64,000 nucleotides of DNA. It comes from Candidatus Saccharicenans subterraneus (GTDB lineage Bacteria > Acidobacteriota > Aminicenantia > Aminicenantales > Saccharicenantaceae). The notes below the pieces were generated by a model. It saw nothing but the letters and a program-made list of their open reading frames with translations, made no database searches and was not told the origin of the DNA. Shown here one piece after another: positions 45,335 to 54,445 of the stretch; within the stretch, counting starts at the first letter, position 1; each line of letters begins with the position of its first letter. A program made the translations under genes and the position numbers. The stretch is taken from NCBI GenBank assembly GCA_003426165.1, contig QUAH01000001.1, positions 248,001 through 312,000 of the forward strand. Reading direction: 5' to 3'.

Positions 45335-46465
45335 ATGAGAACTTTCCTTTCCAGGAAAAGATTCCTTTTTATCCTCTTGATGCTTCCTTTTCTCTTTTTT
45401 GTGACCTGTAAGAAAGGCGAAAAGGTAGAAATAAGAATGGAAAACGGCGTTGTAGTTGTTATAAATCCCAGGGACCCGGCGCCGCCCCGCGGCCTGAAAA
45501 CTGCCCTATCGGTAAGAGAAGACCTGACTCTGGGCGCTAAAGACGAGAGCGAGGAATCGATTATTTTAGAACCGGCTGTGGTCGATGCTGATGATGCCGG
45601 CAACATCTATGTCCTCGACCGGAAGGCTGTCCAGATCAAGGTCTTTGACCCGCAGGGGAAGTTCGTCAGGGTAATCGGACGGCAGGGCCAGGGCCCCGGG
45701 GAGTTTCAGAGTCCCCGTTACTTTCAGATTACCCCGCAGAAAAATATCATGGTTACCGATCCTGCTCTGCGGCGGGTGAGCCTTTTAAGTCTTGAGGGAC
45801 AGTTTATCAGGGACCTATCCGCCGGCAAAATGTGGATGTTCATGCAGGCGAAAATGGACGATAGCGGGAATATTGTTGGAAGCCACACAGTGATGGACCA
45901 GGAACCCAGGACCGAGCTGGTTCGCTTTAATGCTGAGCTGGCACCACTTCACATTATTGCCAGTGTGCCGATTGCCCGAAACCAGGTTTTTAACCCCTAT
46001 TTTCCCCGGATTAATTTTGACCTGACCCCGGAAGGGAATGTCGTCTGGGGAATTACCACCGAGTATGAGTTCAGGGTGGTCGACCGGGAAGGAAAGATTG
46101 TCAAAAAGGTTGTGAAGAAGCACGAACCAGAAATCCTTACCCAGGCGGATCGGGAGGCCAGAGCTAAAGAACTCTGGGGTAAAGAGGGGCCACCTGCAGA
46201 TATGAAGGTAGAATGGCCGCAGCATTTTCCCCCGGTCCAGGATTTCATCCTGGATGACCGCGGCTGGCTGTTTGTCAGGCCGTTCGTGAAAGAGCAGAAG
46301 GGAGAGGGTGTCCTCTATGATGTTTTTGACACTGAGGGGCGGTATGTGGCCAGGGTTCTTCTGCCGGCCGTGGCTCGCCGGATAAAGGCTGGTAAGCTCT
46401 ACACCATAGAAGAAGACGCCGAAGGCCTCCTTCACGTCAAGCGCTATATGATGGAATGGAAGTGA
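45335..46465 (+). CDS. 6-bladed beta-propeller lipoprotein
   Basis: Lipoprotein of ~376 residues: leader MRTFLSRKRFLFILLMLPFLFFVTC with lipobox FVTC. The mature protein consists of propeller repeats with NHL-like patterns, such as AVDADDAGNIYVLDRKAVQIKVFDPQGKFVRVIGRQGQGPGEF and QITPQKNIMVTDPALRRVSLLSLEG. The GRQGQGPGEF motif is the hallmark of the 6-bladed propeller proteins of Bacteroidetes and Acidobacteriota. The role is unknown. The Shine-Dalgarno is TTGGAGGG. A short hairpin (CCTGG-N8-CCAGG) lies just upstream of the ribosome binding site. Confidence 0.8.
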   Translation: MRTFLSRKRFLFILLMLPFLFFVTCKKGEKVEIRMENGVVVVINPRDPAPPRGLKTALSVREDLTLGAKDESEESIILEPAVVDADDAGNIYVLDRKAVQIKVFDPQGKFVRVIGRQGQGPGEFQSPRYFQITPQKNIMVTDPALRRVSLLSLEGQFIRDLSAGKMWMFMQAKMDDSGNIVGSHTVMDQEPRTELVRFNAELAPLHIIASVPIARNQVFNPYFPRINFDLTPEGNVVWGITTEYEFRVVDREGKIVKKVVKKHEPEILTQADREARAKELWGKEGPPADMKVEWPQHFPPVQDFILDDRGWLFVRPFVKEQKGEGVLYDVFDTEGRYVARVLLPAVARRIKAGKLYTIEEDAEGLLHVKRYMMEWK

Positions 46466-46752
46466 ACCTGATATAAAAGGTTTTTAATCTTCGCAAGACA
46501 GGGGACACCGACCCGGGATACACTCCACCGGGTCACCTTCCGGCAATTTGCCCGTTATTCGCTCGTCCTGTGTAAATTGATATAAATTGTTCGTGAAATG
46601 TGTTAGAGTTTGCCTCGTGGATTCAATTCGGAAAATCTCATTTCGAGGTTCAAGAGCAATGGGTCGATTTCTTAATCGCGTTCCAGGTCAAGAGTGGTTA
46701 CCAGGAAACTTATGATAACATCGGCTATGAAGGCAATGCTGGAGTCAATAAA

Positions 46753-47340
46753 ATGAAAAAATATTTTCTGCTTCTGGTGGCAAGTGTGCTTTTATTGCTG
46801 ACCGGTTTTGCGGTTATAGCGGGCGCTCAAGAGAAAGTGCCCAAGGCCACACCCCCTGGTTTCCCTACAGTCGGAATGCTTGAACAGCACATGAGCGAAG
46901 GCATAGGAAATTTTGTCGAGGTGGACAGAACCTGGAATGAGAGCGGGGACCTGGTCCGTTTTTATTTTAATTCGCGTCACGTTAAGCATGACGTGGATAA
47001 GAAAATCATAACCGTCTGGTTCCTCGAGGAATACACCCCGCAGGGGCGAGATATATCTATTGCTAACTGGAAATCGCAGGGTATCGATGTTGAACCACTA
47101 AAGAATTTCAAGTTCAGGTATTTCCAGGTCTCCCTGTCTTACGCTGATTCCTGGGGCCAGGCCTATGAATTCGCCCAGCAATATGAATGCTCCATAGCTG
47201 CCGGCGGGGAAGTGTGTGACTCTAAGATGAAAGTTGTTTATCTTATGCGATCCACCCCGTTTCAGAAGCTGACTTTTGAAGAAAATATGCATTTCATTCA
47301 TCTGGGCGAAAAATTGCAGGACTGGTACAATTTGAAGTGA
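46753..47340 (+). CDS. Secreted hypothetical protein
   Basis: I do not recognise this family. The protein has a signal peptide (KKYFLLLVASVLLLLTGFAVIAGAQ) and ~170 mature residues with mixed strands: FVEVDRTWNESGDLVRFYFNS, KIITVWFLEEY, VSLSYADSWGQAYEF. Two Cys (QYECSIAAGGEVCDSK) could form a disulfide, suggesting a periplasmic or exported location. The start is set by the signal peptide and a GGAG at 9 bases; the 51 codons upstream in frame carry no recognisable features. Confidence 0.55.
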   Translation: MKKYFLLLVASVLLLLTGFAVIAGAQEKVPKATPPGFPTVGMLEQHMSEGIGNFVEVDRTWNESGDLVRFYFNSRHVKHDVDKKIITVWFLEEYTPQGRDISIANWKSQGIDVEPLKNFKFRYFQVSLSYADSWGQAYEFAQQYECSIAAGGEVCDSKMKVVYLMRSTPFQKLTFEENMHFIHLGEKLQDWYNLK

Positions 47341-47709
47341 GCGGGCCGCCAGGAATTTCTCGAGATGACCGTGGATTATTACCGGAGCGCTGGCTTTTCT
47401 GCAGCGTAATCTAACTGGAATATAATTATTAATCCGACTCGTTTATGATAAGAATGAAAGAACAGTGCCGGAACGCCTTTTGAGGTAATAATTCTGATGG
47501 GACATAGGTTCTTTATCAGGTTTCAGGTATCAGGAATCTCAGTTCATATTTATTCGCGGTTTGGTTGAAAGCTGTTCTCAGGCCATGAACTGGTACCCGG
47601 ACCTATGTTAACACATGATGTCCAGGTTTGACTTGACCTGGCAGGGGTGATAATTTTAAGCAGAGGATGAAAGTCTGAATTAAAACCAAAAAAACCGAAA
47701 GGAGCTATC
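47341..47709. other. Intergenic region, 369 bases
   Basis: No gene. It contains the promoter candidate of purM. An interrupted dyad (GGAC-N2-ATGT-N4-ACAT-N3-GTCC) lies near 47600-47624. I looked for a purine-riboswitch-like fold and did not see one. Confidence 0.5.
47628..47654 (+). promoter_or_regulatory. Possible promoter of purM
   Basis: TTGACT (47628-47633) and GATAAT (47649-47654), with a 15-base spacer, shorter than ideal. Leader ~50 bases, then GAAAGGAGCTATC before the ATG. Confidence 0.35.
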
Positions 47710-48708
47710 ATGGGTCTGACCTATAAAAAAGCTGGCGTCAATATCGACGAAGCCGATTCTTTTGTTCAGAAGATAAAACCGCTCATCAAGATGACCGAGC
47801 GGGCGGAAGTGCTGGGTTCAATCGGGGGGTTTGGCGGCCTTTTTGCCCCGCGGCTTAAAGGAATGAAAAGACCGGTCCTGGTCTCATCCACCGATGGAGT
47901 CGGCACCAAGCTCATCGTCGCCGACCTGCTCAAAAAATATGACACCATCGGCATAGACCTGGTGGCCATGAACGTGGATGACGTGGTGGTGCTGGGAGCA
48001 GAGCCGCTCTTTTTCCTTGATTACATCGCCACCGGCCGGCTGGATAAAGAGCAGATGGTTGAGGTTGTCAGGGGAATCGTCCGCGGCTGCCGGGAAGCTA
48101 ACTGCGCCTTGATCGGTGGCGAGACGGCCGAGCTTCCGGGCCTGTATGAACCCGGCAAGTGGGACCTGGCCGGCTTCTGCGTGGGCATCGTTGACGCCGA
48201 TAAAATCGTCGACGGCCGGCATTGCCGGGCCGGCGATAAGGTCATCGGGCTGGCTTCCTCAGGCCTTCACAGCAACGGTTTCTCGCTGGCCCGCCGGGTC
48301 TTCTCTGAAGAGGAGATCAAGAGCAAGTGGGGCAAAGAACTGCTCAAGCCCACGAAAATATACACCGCGGTTGTTTTGGAAGCCCTGAAGAAAATTAAAA
48401 TCAAGGCTATGGCCCACATCACCGGCGGTGGCTTTTATGACAACATCCCGCGGGTCATTCCGGACGGTCTCCAGGTGGTTATCAAAAAGGGCACCTGGCC
48501 GGTTCTTCCCATCTTCAATGAAATTCAACGCCGGGGCCAGGTGGCCGAGCGCGAGATGTTCCGCACCTTCAACATGGGAATCGGGATGACCCTGGTCGTA
48601 AGCCCTAAGGATGCCGAACCCGCCCTCAAGCTCTTCCAGAAGCTCGGCCAGAAAGCCTATCTCATCGGCGAGCTGGTCAAGGGCTCCCATGAGGTCGTAA
48701 TCGAGTAA
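47710..48708 (+). CDS. purM: Phosphoribosylformylglycinamidine cyclo-ligase (AIR synthetase)
   Basis: Closes the imidazole ring in purine synthesis, converting FGAM to AIR with ATP. The protein begins LTYKKAGVNIDEADSFVQKI, the PurM signature. The rest matches the family: VSSTDGVGTKL, MNVDDVVVLGAEPLFFLDYIATG, GGETAELPGLY, SSGLHSNGFSLAR, HITGGGFYDNIPRVIP and FRTFNMGIGM. Length 332 is normal. No purN or other pur gene is adjacent. Confidence 0.96.
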   Translation: MGLTYKKAGVNIDEADSFVQKIKPLIKMTERAEVLGSIGGFGGLFAPRLKGMKRPVLVSSTDGVGTKLIVADLLKKYDTIGIDLVAMNVDDVVVLGAEPLFFLDYIATGRLDKEQMVEVVRGIVRGCREANCALIGGETAELPGLYEPGKWDLAGFCVGIVDADKIVDGRHCRAGDKVIGLASSGLHSNGFSLARRVFSEEEIKSKWGKELLKPTKIYTAVVLEALKKIKIKAMAHITGGGFYDNIPRVIPDGLQVVIKKGTWPVLPIFNEIQRRGQVAEREMFRTFNMGIGMTLVVSPKDAEPALKLFQKLGQKAYLIGELVKGSHEVVIE

Positions 48709-48840
48709 GAATGATGGTTTGTGGTGAAATAGTTTTGATTTCTTAATTAAATCTGATTTTCCAGACGGTCAAGATAAGCCTTATTGATTAAATTTTCTCG
48801 GGGCTATTGCTGAGACCAGCTTTTCTACGGCCTGCGGCCA

Positions 48841-49350
48841 TCAAGTCTGGGCTTTCGAGCTGACGGCAAAGGTGCCTTTGTTCGTTCTGGTGGATTCCTG
48901 GATCCAGAAAAGGACCAGAGTGTATTTTGGCCCCTGCTGTTTGTTCAGCTTTGTTTTAGCTTCATCACGGGCATAAATTCCCACGTGACCTTCCGGGGGT
49001 TTTATTTTAAGAGTGAGTTCAAAAGCGGCCCCCTCGGGAATTCTATTAAATTGGTCGTCCGGGATCTCGATGACGAACTCGCCCTGGCTGTTGGTAATAA
49101 TCCTGGATTTTAATTTGACCTCGAACTGGGTTTTTTCATTTGGAGAAGCCAATCCGCTGTTTGGGTTCACCGGGATTACAGTAGCTTTAATTATTTCTGC
49201 CCCGGAAAGCGGTTTCTTCTCGAAACCCAGGCCAACAATTTCCATTTCTTCGCCGGTCTTGGCTTTAGTTTTTTCCTGGGCCATGGCCAGGGGCGTTAAC
49301 AGGGAAAATATAACCAGCAGAAACACGAGTTTTTGTTTTTTGATTTTCAT
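48841..49350 (-). CDS. Secreted hypothetical protein
   Basis: I do not recognise this. The signal peptide MKIKKQKLVFLLVIFSLLTPLAMAQ precedes a ~145-residue mature part that is strand-rich: IVGLGFEKKPLSGAEIIKATVIPVNP, RIITNSQGEFVIEIPDDQF, YTLVLFWIQES. The NSQGEFVIEIP stretch recalls the carboxypeptidase-regulatory-like beta-sandwich, with its typical Gly-Glu-Phe turn. It contains no Cys or metal motif. The gene is probably monocistronic; the neighbouring short minus-strand reading frame (49352-49552) has no support as a gene. Confidence 0.5.
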   Translation of the reverse strand: MKIKKQKLVFLLVIFSLLTPLAMAQEKTKAKTGEEMEIVGLGFEKKPLSGAEIIKATVIPVNPNSGLASPNEKTQFEVKLKSRIITNSQGEFVIEIPDDQFNRIPEGAAFELTLKIKPPEGHVGIYARDEAKTKLNKQQGPKYTLVLFWIQESTRTNKGTFAVSSKAQT

Positions 49351-49904
49351 TTTAACTCCTCATAAAAGAAATTTTATCAATTTTTATTTTGAACCAGGAA
49401 ATGATTTTCGCGTTGCCATGGAATAGCTTGATGCCGTTTTCTCCGAAAGGGGTATTCAAGATTGGCCGGCTTTGGTAGATCCGGTATGCCCTGAAGTTAG
49501 AAGTGCTCCAAATAATATTTTTCAGGTTTAAGCAGACGGTAAACATTCTCATGCTCCGCCTGTCTTCCAGGCAGCCTGTAATTTTAGAAAAATTCTAAAG
49601 CAAGCTCAATAGTTTTTTAACTGGCCTTGGCCTTGATCACCCCATTTATTTTCGGTCCGCGTGAATCTTGATGAAGCAGGCTTATAACCCTCAGTATTTT
49701 CTTTAGTTCCAGCCGGCAAATAGTTATTCAGGAACAGCCCTTGATCAAATTATAAAAATAGGTTTGCCCCAGAATCATAATGCGGTTAGTCAGGATGATT
49801 GATAAAAGTTCTTACAACTTCAAAAAACCAGATGAGCTTCGGACCGGGGCAGTGGAAAAATGGCCCGTTTAATGGTAAATTTTAGGTGATTTTAGCGGGT
49901 CTGT
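49351..49904. other. Intergenic region, 554 bases
   Basis: No gene supported. It is AT-rich relative to its surroundings and contains no repeat or hairpin with a T-run that I can identify. The tRNA-Ala promoter must lie at its right end. Confidence 0.5.
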
Positions 49905-49980
49905 GGGCGGTTAGCTCAGCTGGGAGAGCGCGGCGTTCGCAACGCTGAGGTCGGGGGTTCGAGTCCCCTACCGTCCACCA
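49905..49980 (+). tRNA. tRNA-Ala (anticodon CGC)
   Basis: Complete 76-base tRNA with encoded CCA. Acceptor GGGCGGT pairs with ACCGTCC, including the G3-U70 wobble that identifies Ala. D arm GCTC/GAGC; anticodon stem CGGCG/CGCTG around TTCGCAA, anticodon CGC; T arm GGGG-TTCGAGT-CCCC. It reads GCG. Confidence 0.96.
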
Positions 49981-50014
49981 TTTATTTTTAGCCTGTTCTT
50001 GAGAGAGGAAATTG

Positions 50015-50737
50015 ATGCAGAACATCTGGCTCCTGGCCGGTACTGCGGCCACCCTGGGCTTTGTGCATACCCTGATCGGTCCGGACCATTACCTGCCCTT
50101 TATTGTCATCAGCCGGGCCAGGCAGTGGAAACTTGGCAAGACACTCTGGGTTTCATTCCTGTGCGGGCTGGGGCACGTGCTGAGCTCGGTTTTGCTGGGC
50201 TTTCTGGGGATTGCCCTGGGAATGGCCGTCGGGCACCTGGAAAAGGTGGAATCAGCCCGGGGGAACATCGCCTCCTGGCTGCTGATCGGTTTCGGGCTGG
50301 CCTACATGGTCTGGGGCCTGAGGAAGGCTTACCGCTCGCGGCCGCACGAGCATGTCCATTACCACCCGGACGGAGAAGTCCATGTCCATACCCACACCCA
50401 TGAAGACGGTCACCTTCACCTGCACGAAGAGGGCGAGCCGGCCGGCAGCAAGAAGAACATCACTCCCTGGGTGCTTTTCCTGATTTTTGTCTTCGGCCCC
50501 TGCGAGCCGCTGATTCCCCTGGTCATGTACCCGGCGGCCCAGCATTCAACCAGCGGGGTTATCCTGGTGACCGCGGCCTTCGGGCTGACCACCATCCTGA
50601 CCATGCTGACCATCATTGCCCTGTCCGCCTGGGGGTTGAGCTTTGTGCGTCTCGGTGTCCTGGAGCGATACTCTCACGCCCTGGCCGGCGGTCTGATTCT
50701 CATCTCCGGCTTGGCCGTCCAGTTCCTCGGCCTTTAA
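50015..50737 (+). CDS. UreH/RcnA-like metal transport membrane protein with His-rich loop
   Basis: Membrane protein of ~240 residues with six helices, of the UreH/NiCoT/RcnA-like group. GFVHTLIGPDHYLPFIV and CGLGHVLSSVLLG carry the two conserved His motifs near the start. After the third helix there is a hydrophilic loop (about residues 110-145) with more than ten His residues, including a run of HVHTHTHEDGHLHLH, as in Ni/Co exporters. The second half has FVFGPCEPLIPLVMYPAA. Nickel or cobalt transport is the best guess. The ATG at 50015 follows GAGGAAATTG. It starts 34 bases after tRNA-Ala. Confidence 0.75.
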   Translation: MQNIWLLAGTAATLGFVHTLIGPDHYLPFIVISRARQWKLGKTLWVSFLCGLGHVLSSVLLGFLGIALGMAVGHLEKVESARGNIASWLLIGFGLAYMVWGLRKAYRSRPHEHVHYHPDGEVHVHTHTHEDGHLHLHEEGEPAGSKKNITPWVLFLIFVFGPCEPLIPLVMYPAAQHSTSGVILVTAAFGLTTILTMLTIIALSAWGLSFVRLGVLERYSHALAGGLILISGLAVQFLGL

Positions 50738-51039
50738 GACGGGGGCACGATACTCATTCCCCAGTTTTTCTGTGGGTTCTGCCGGCTGCAGTCAGGATAA
50801 ACCTTGGCTTAACCTGAAGGAAGAGGGAAGCTCTTTCTTATCAATGTTCGGGATTGCTGATTGGAATCTGAATTGAATTTGCTGGATAGCTGAAGAAGTT
50901 CCCCGCCAGGCCTGTTAGCTTTTTATTTTCCTGAAGTAGGCGTGGTTGTATAATAAATTAACAGACAGGATCTAACGCTCCCGAATGAATGACCTTATGA
51001 TGGCTGCGAAATTGGCCGAAAGCTACCTTTGGTAAAGCA
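50738..51039. other. Intergenic region, 302 bases
   Basis: No gene. It opens with one copy of the ~29-base repeat described separately (50741-50769). I see no other clear signal. Confidence 0.5.
50741..50769 (+). repeat. Copy 1 of a ~29-base interspersed repeat
   Basis: GGGGGCACGATACTC then ATTCCCC and a T-rich end, starting 3 bases after the UreH-like stop. Matches copy 2 (51504-51533) at about 24 of 29 positions with one indel. GGGG and CCCC could pair over a ~13-base loop. Confidence 0.65.
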
Positions 51040-51504
51040 ATGAAATTCATTGCCGATTGCATGGTGGGGAAGTTAGCCCGCTGGTTGCGTATTCTCGGCT
51101 TTGATGTCAGCTACTATAAAAAGATTGAGGACGAGGATTTAATTCGGCTGGCCGCCCGGGAAAGGCGCATCATCCTGACCCGAGACCACGAGCTCATAAA
51201 GAAGGCCATGAAGAAGAAATCGCTCAAGCAAAGGACGTTGCTCATTGAGAGCGAGCGCTGGGAAGAGCAGGTCGCCCAGGTGCTTGATCATTTCAAACTC
51301 CGCAAAAAGATTGACCCGAACTCGCGCTGCCTGGAATGCAATGAAAAGTTGAAGTATCTGCCCAAATCCAGGGCCAGAAACCTGGTTCCGCCCTTTGTCT
51401 TTGAAAAGGCCGACTCCTTTGCCCTCTGTTCTTCCTGCGGCCGGGTTTTCTGGAAGGGCACCCACTTCAAGGACATGGAAAAGAAATTAGCCCGCTTCAA
51501 ATAG
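51040..51504 (+). CDS. Mut7-C domain protein (PIN-like RNase with zinc ribbon)
   Basis: A 154-residue Mut7-C (DUF82) protein. The N-terminal PIN-like part has MKFIADCMVGKLARWLRILGFDVSYY and IILTRDHEL (acidic residues of the PIN site). The C-terminal part is a zinc ribbon with two CxxC pairs (CLEC, CSSC). These proteins are thought to be RNases and are widespread as single genes. A repeat copy begins at its stop codon. Confidence 0.88.
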   Translation: MKFIADCMVGKLARWLRILGFDVSYYKKIEDEDLIRLAARERRIILTRDHELIKKAMKKKSLKQRTLLIESERWEEQVAQVLDHFKLRKKIDPNSRCLECNEKLKYLPKSRARNLVPPFVFEKADSFALCSSCGRVFWKGTHFKDMEKKLARFK

Positions 51505-51533
51505 GGGGACACAATACTCGTTCCCTGATTTTT
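51504..51533 (+). repeat. Copy 2 of a ~29-base interspersed repeat
   Basis: GGGGGACACAATACTC then GTTCCC and a T-rich end. The first G is the last base of the Mut7-C stop codon. See copy 1 at 50741. Confidence 0.65.
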
Positions 51534-51644
51534 GAAACTCTTCTCCCCGCGCAAAATAAAGACCTGGAAATTGTGGCCGGTTTGACTGGACGGGGCACTC
51601 TGGGTTATTTTTGAGAAGCGCTGAGACCAACCAGGGAGGGGCAC

Positions 51645-54395
51645 ATGGAAATTAGAATGATAAGCAAAGATTCCAGTTCAAGAAGACGATTCAGAAAGAT
51701 TATCCTGATGTTTCAACTATTGTTTATTCTTTTCATCTTTTTCTGGGCCGTGGACCTGAAAGCCTGGAAAGATAGAAGTGGTGGTTTATCTATCAGTAGT
51801 GATAGGCCACAAAATATAAAGCTGCCTTATCCCGATGACGAACTATTCAGAATTGGGAGGCCAGGGGCATATCGCGGTGAACAGCTCAAAGAGATAGCTT
51901 TTCCGCTCGGGGGGATAGGCACGGGCACGATTTCCCTTGGCGGTCGTGGTAATCTCCGAGACTGGGAAATCTTCAACCGCCCGGGCAAGGGAATAAATTT
52001 CCCATTTACGTTCTTTGCCCTATACATGGAAAGCGATGGGAAAAAGTTTAGCCGGGTGCTGGAAGGTCAGATTACTCCTCCTTACTCTGCTGGCTTTGGT
52101 TATCGTCGCGAGGAAGTACCAGGGCTGCCGCGTTTCCGGACAGCCGTCTTCCGCGGCGAGTATCCGATGGCCGAGGTCGAACTCAGCGATCCCGATTTGC
52201 CCGTAGCGGTGACTGTTGAAGCCTTTAATCCTTTTATCCCCGGCGACGCCGAGAATTCCGGGTTACCGGTGGCCGTGCTCAAGTACCGGGTGAAGAATCT
52301 CACGGGTAAGGAAATAAGAATAACTCTGGCCGGCTCCGTGGCCAATCCGATTGGATTTGATGGCCAGGGGGAATTTAACTCGCTCTTCAACGCCGCCTTC
52401 GGCCAGAACATAAACCGCGTGGTTAAAGGTCCGGTTTCAGGCCTTTATTTTCTTTCAAAAAAGGTCCAGCCTGATTCCCCCGCTTACGGCACCCTGGCTA
52501 TAACCACCACCTGGCCCGACCTGACCTATGTCTCCCACTGGGTGCGCGGCGAATGGTGGGATGACCTGCAGATTTTCTGGGACGATTTTTCTGACGACGG
52601 CCAGCTCAAGGATCTCGATGCGGAAGAGCCTTCACCCGACGGCCGCACTGATGTCGGCAGCCTCGGCCTTAAGGCCACCATCCCGGCTGGTGGCGAAGTG
52701 GTCCTGCCCATCGTCATAAGCTGGCATTTTCCCAACCTGGTTGATTACTTTGATGTCGTCCGCGAACAGCGTGGCCGCCTTTATCATCCTTATTACAACA
52801 AAAAATTCAGGGATGCCTGGCAGGTGGCTGAATACCTTTTCCAGAACTTGAACGAGCTCGAGCAGAAAACCCGGCATTTCAGGGAAGTCCTCTTCTCCTC
52901 CAGCCTGCCTCCTTATGTCCTCGACGCCGTTTCCAGCCAGGCTTCAATCATTCGCATGCCAACCTGTCTCTGGCTGGACGACGGCCGGTTCTTTGCCTTC
53001 GAAGGCTGCAGCGACCGCTCCGGCTGCTGCCCGCTCAACTGCGCCCACGTCTGGAACTATGCCCAGAGCCTGGCCTTCCTTTTCCCGGAGCTCGAACGTT
53101 CCATGCGGGAGACCGATTTCCTGGTCAACGTCAGGCCCGACGGAGCCATGGTCTTCCGAACGAGCCTTCCTCTTGGAGAGAAATTCTGGAACTTCAAGCC
53201 GGCAGCCGACGGCCAGCTCGGTCGCCTCATCAACCTTTACCGGGACTGGCAGATAAGCGGCGACCTGAACTTCCTCAAGAAGCTCTGGCCCCAGGCTAAG
53301 AAGGCGCTCGAATATGCCTGGGTTGGCTGGGATAAAGACCGCGACGGCCTGCTGGAAGACGAACAGCATAACACCTATGACATCGAATTCTTCGGGCCGA
53401 ACTCCATGCTCAGCGGTTTTTACCTGGGAGCGCTGGAAGCGGGGGCCAGGATGGCTGAGGCCGTTGGCGATAAGAAGGCTGCGGCCGAATATCGCAAAAT
53501 CTTAGAAAAGGGAAAGAAGAATTACGAGACCCTGCTCTGGAACGGCGAATTCTTCATCCAGAAATACGACCAGGCCCTTCAGAAAAAATACCAGTACGGA
53601 GAGGGCTGCCTTTCCGACCAGCTCCTCGGCCAGTGGCTGGCCATGGTGGCCGGCCTCGGCCGGTTCCTGGATGAAGCCAGGATAAAAAAGACTCTGGAAT
53701 CAATTTACCGCTACAATTTCCGGGATAATTTCTATGACTTTGCCAACGTCCAGCGAACCTACGCCCTGGCCGACGAGAAGGGCCTGCTGCTATGTACCTG
53801 GCCCCGCGGCGGTCGTCCGCCCCTCCCGTTCCCGTATTCCGATGAAGTCTGGACCGGAATTGAGTACCACGTGGCCAGCCACCTGATTTATGAAGGGATG
53901 GTGAGAGAAGGGCTATCCATTGTCAAAGCTGTTCGCGATCGCTACGACGGCCGGCGTCGCAACCCCTGGAACGAGGTGGAATGCGGCCACCACTATGCCC
54001 GGGCCATGTCTTCCTGGGGAATATTGCTGGCGCTCTCCGGTTTCAGCTATTCTTCACCCGAAGGACGCTTGGGTTTTTCTCCGGCCATAAACCAGGAAAA
54101 TTTCCGGACCTTCTGGTCTCTCGGCCCAACCTGGGGCATTTATGAACAGCGCCTGGGCCAGGACAGGGTTTTCAGCTGCGAGCTCGGGCTGGAGCAGGGG
54201 AGCTTTAACCTCCGTGAATTGAACATAGAATTTCCGGCCACTGCTTCGTCGGCCTTTAAATCTGTGAGTTGCCGCCTTGGAGGAAAAGATATAAAAGCGG
54301 TGGCCCGGTTGAGCGGGAAAAGGCTGAGCCTGAAATTCAGGCAGCCGGTCCAGTTGAAAGGTGGCGAGGTACTGCAGCTTAAGATAATTTCCTGA
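51645..54395 (+). CDS. GH116-family glycosidase, membrane-anchored or exported
   Basis: Large beta-glycosidase (916 residues) related to GBA2 and bacterial GH116 beta-glucosidases/xylosidases. A hydrophobic N-terminus (KIILMFQLLFILFIFFWAV) suggests an uncleaved anchor or signal peptide. The start of the enzyme domain is typical: IAFPLGGIGTGTISLGGRGNLRDWEIFNRPG. The catalytic (alpha/alpha)6 domain occupies the second half: CAHVWNYAQSLAFLFPELE, LINLYRDWQISGD, EDEQHNTYDIEFFGPNSMLSGFYLGALEAG, GEGCLSDQLLGQW and WTGIEYHVASHLIYEG. These blocks include the acid/base and nucleophile regions, though I do not number the residues. GGGAGGGG precedes the ATG. It is probably transcribed alone. Confidence 0.88.
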   Translation: MEIRMISKDSSSRRRFRKIILMFQLLFILFIFFWAVDLKAWKDRSGGLSISSDRPQNIKLPYPDDELFRIGRPGAYRGEQLKEIAFPLGGIGTGTISLGGRGNLRDWEIFNRPGKGINFPFTFFALYMESDGKKFSRVLEGQITPPYSAGFGYRREEVPGLPRFRTAVFRGEYPMAEVELSDPDLPVAVTVEAFNPFIPGDAENSGLPVAVLKYRVKNLTGKEIRITLAGSVANPIGFDGQGEFNSLFNAAFGQNINRVVKGPVSGLYFLSKKVQPDSPAYGTLAITTTWPDLTYVSHWVRGEWWDDLQIFWDDFSDDGQLKDLDAEEPSPDGRTDVGSLGLKATIPAGGEVVLPIVISWHFPNLVDYFDVVREQRGRLYHPYYNKKFRDAWQVAEYLFQNLNELEQKTRHFREVLFSSSLPPYVLDAVSSQASIIRMPTCLWLDDGRFFAFEGCSDRSGCCPLNCAHVWNYAQSLAFLFPELERSMRETDFLVNVRPDGAMVFRTSLPLGEKFWNFKPAADGQLGRLINLYRDWQISGDLNFLKKLWPQAKKALEYAWVGWDKDRDGLLEDEQHNTYDIEFFGPNSMLSGFYLGALEAGARMAEAVGDKKAAAEYRKILEKGKKNYETLLWNGEFFIQKYDQALQKKYQYGEGCLSDQLLGQWLAMVAGLGRFLDEARIKKTLESIYRYNFRDNFYDFANVQRTYALADEKGLLLCTWPRGGRPPLPFPYSDEVWTGIEYHVASHLIYEGMVREGLSIVKAVRDRYDGRRRNPWNEVECGHHYARAMSSWGILLALSGFSYSSPEGRLGFSPAINQENFRTFWSLGPTWGIYEQRLGQDRVFSCELGLEQGSFNLRELNIEFPATASSAFKSVSCRLGGKDIKAVARLSGKRLSLKFRQPVQLKGGEVLQLKIIS

Positions 54396-54445
54396 TTTTC
54401 TTTTTGAGCCATTAATGGACACCGGTACCTGAAAACCCGGAACTA

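Noticed and set aside
46501-46534. Possible third copy of the GGGGACA...ATAC...CC repeat, and a GACCCGG hairpin
   Set aside because: Only short pieces match the other two copies, and the hairpin has no T-run; it may be coincidence.
49352-49552. Short minus-strand reading frame upstream of the small secreted protein
   Set aside because: No ribosome binding site, no signal or domain, and it ends 1 base from the start of the real gene; likely chance.
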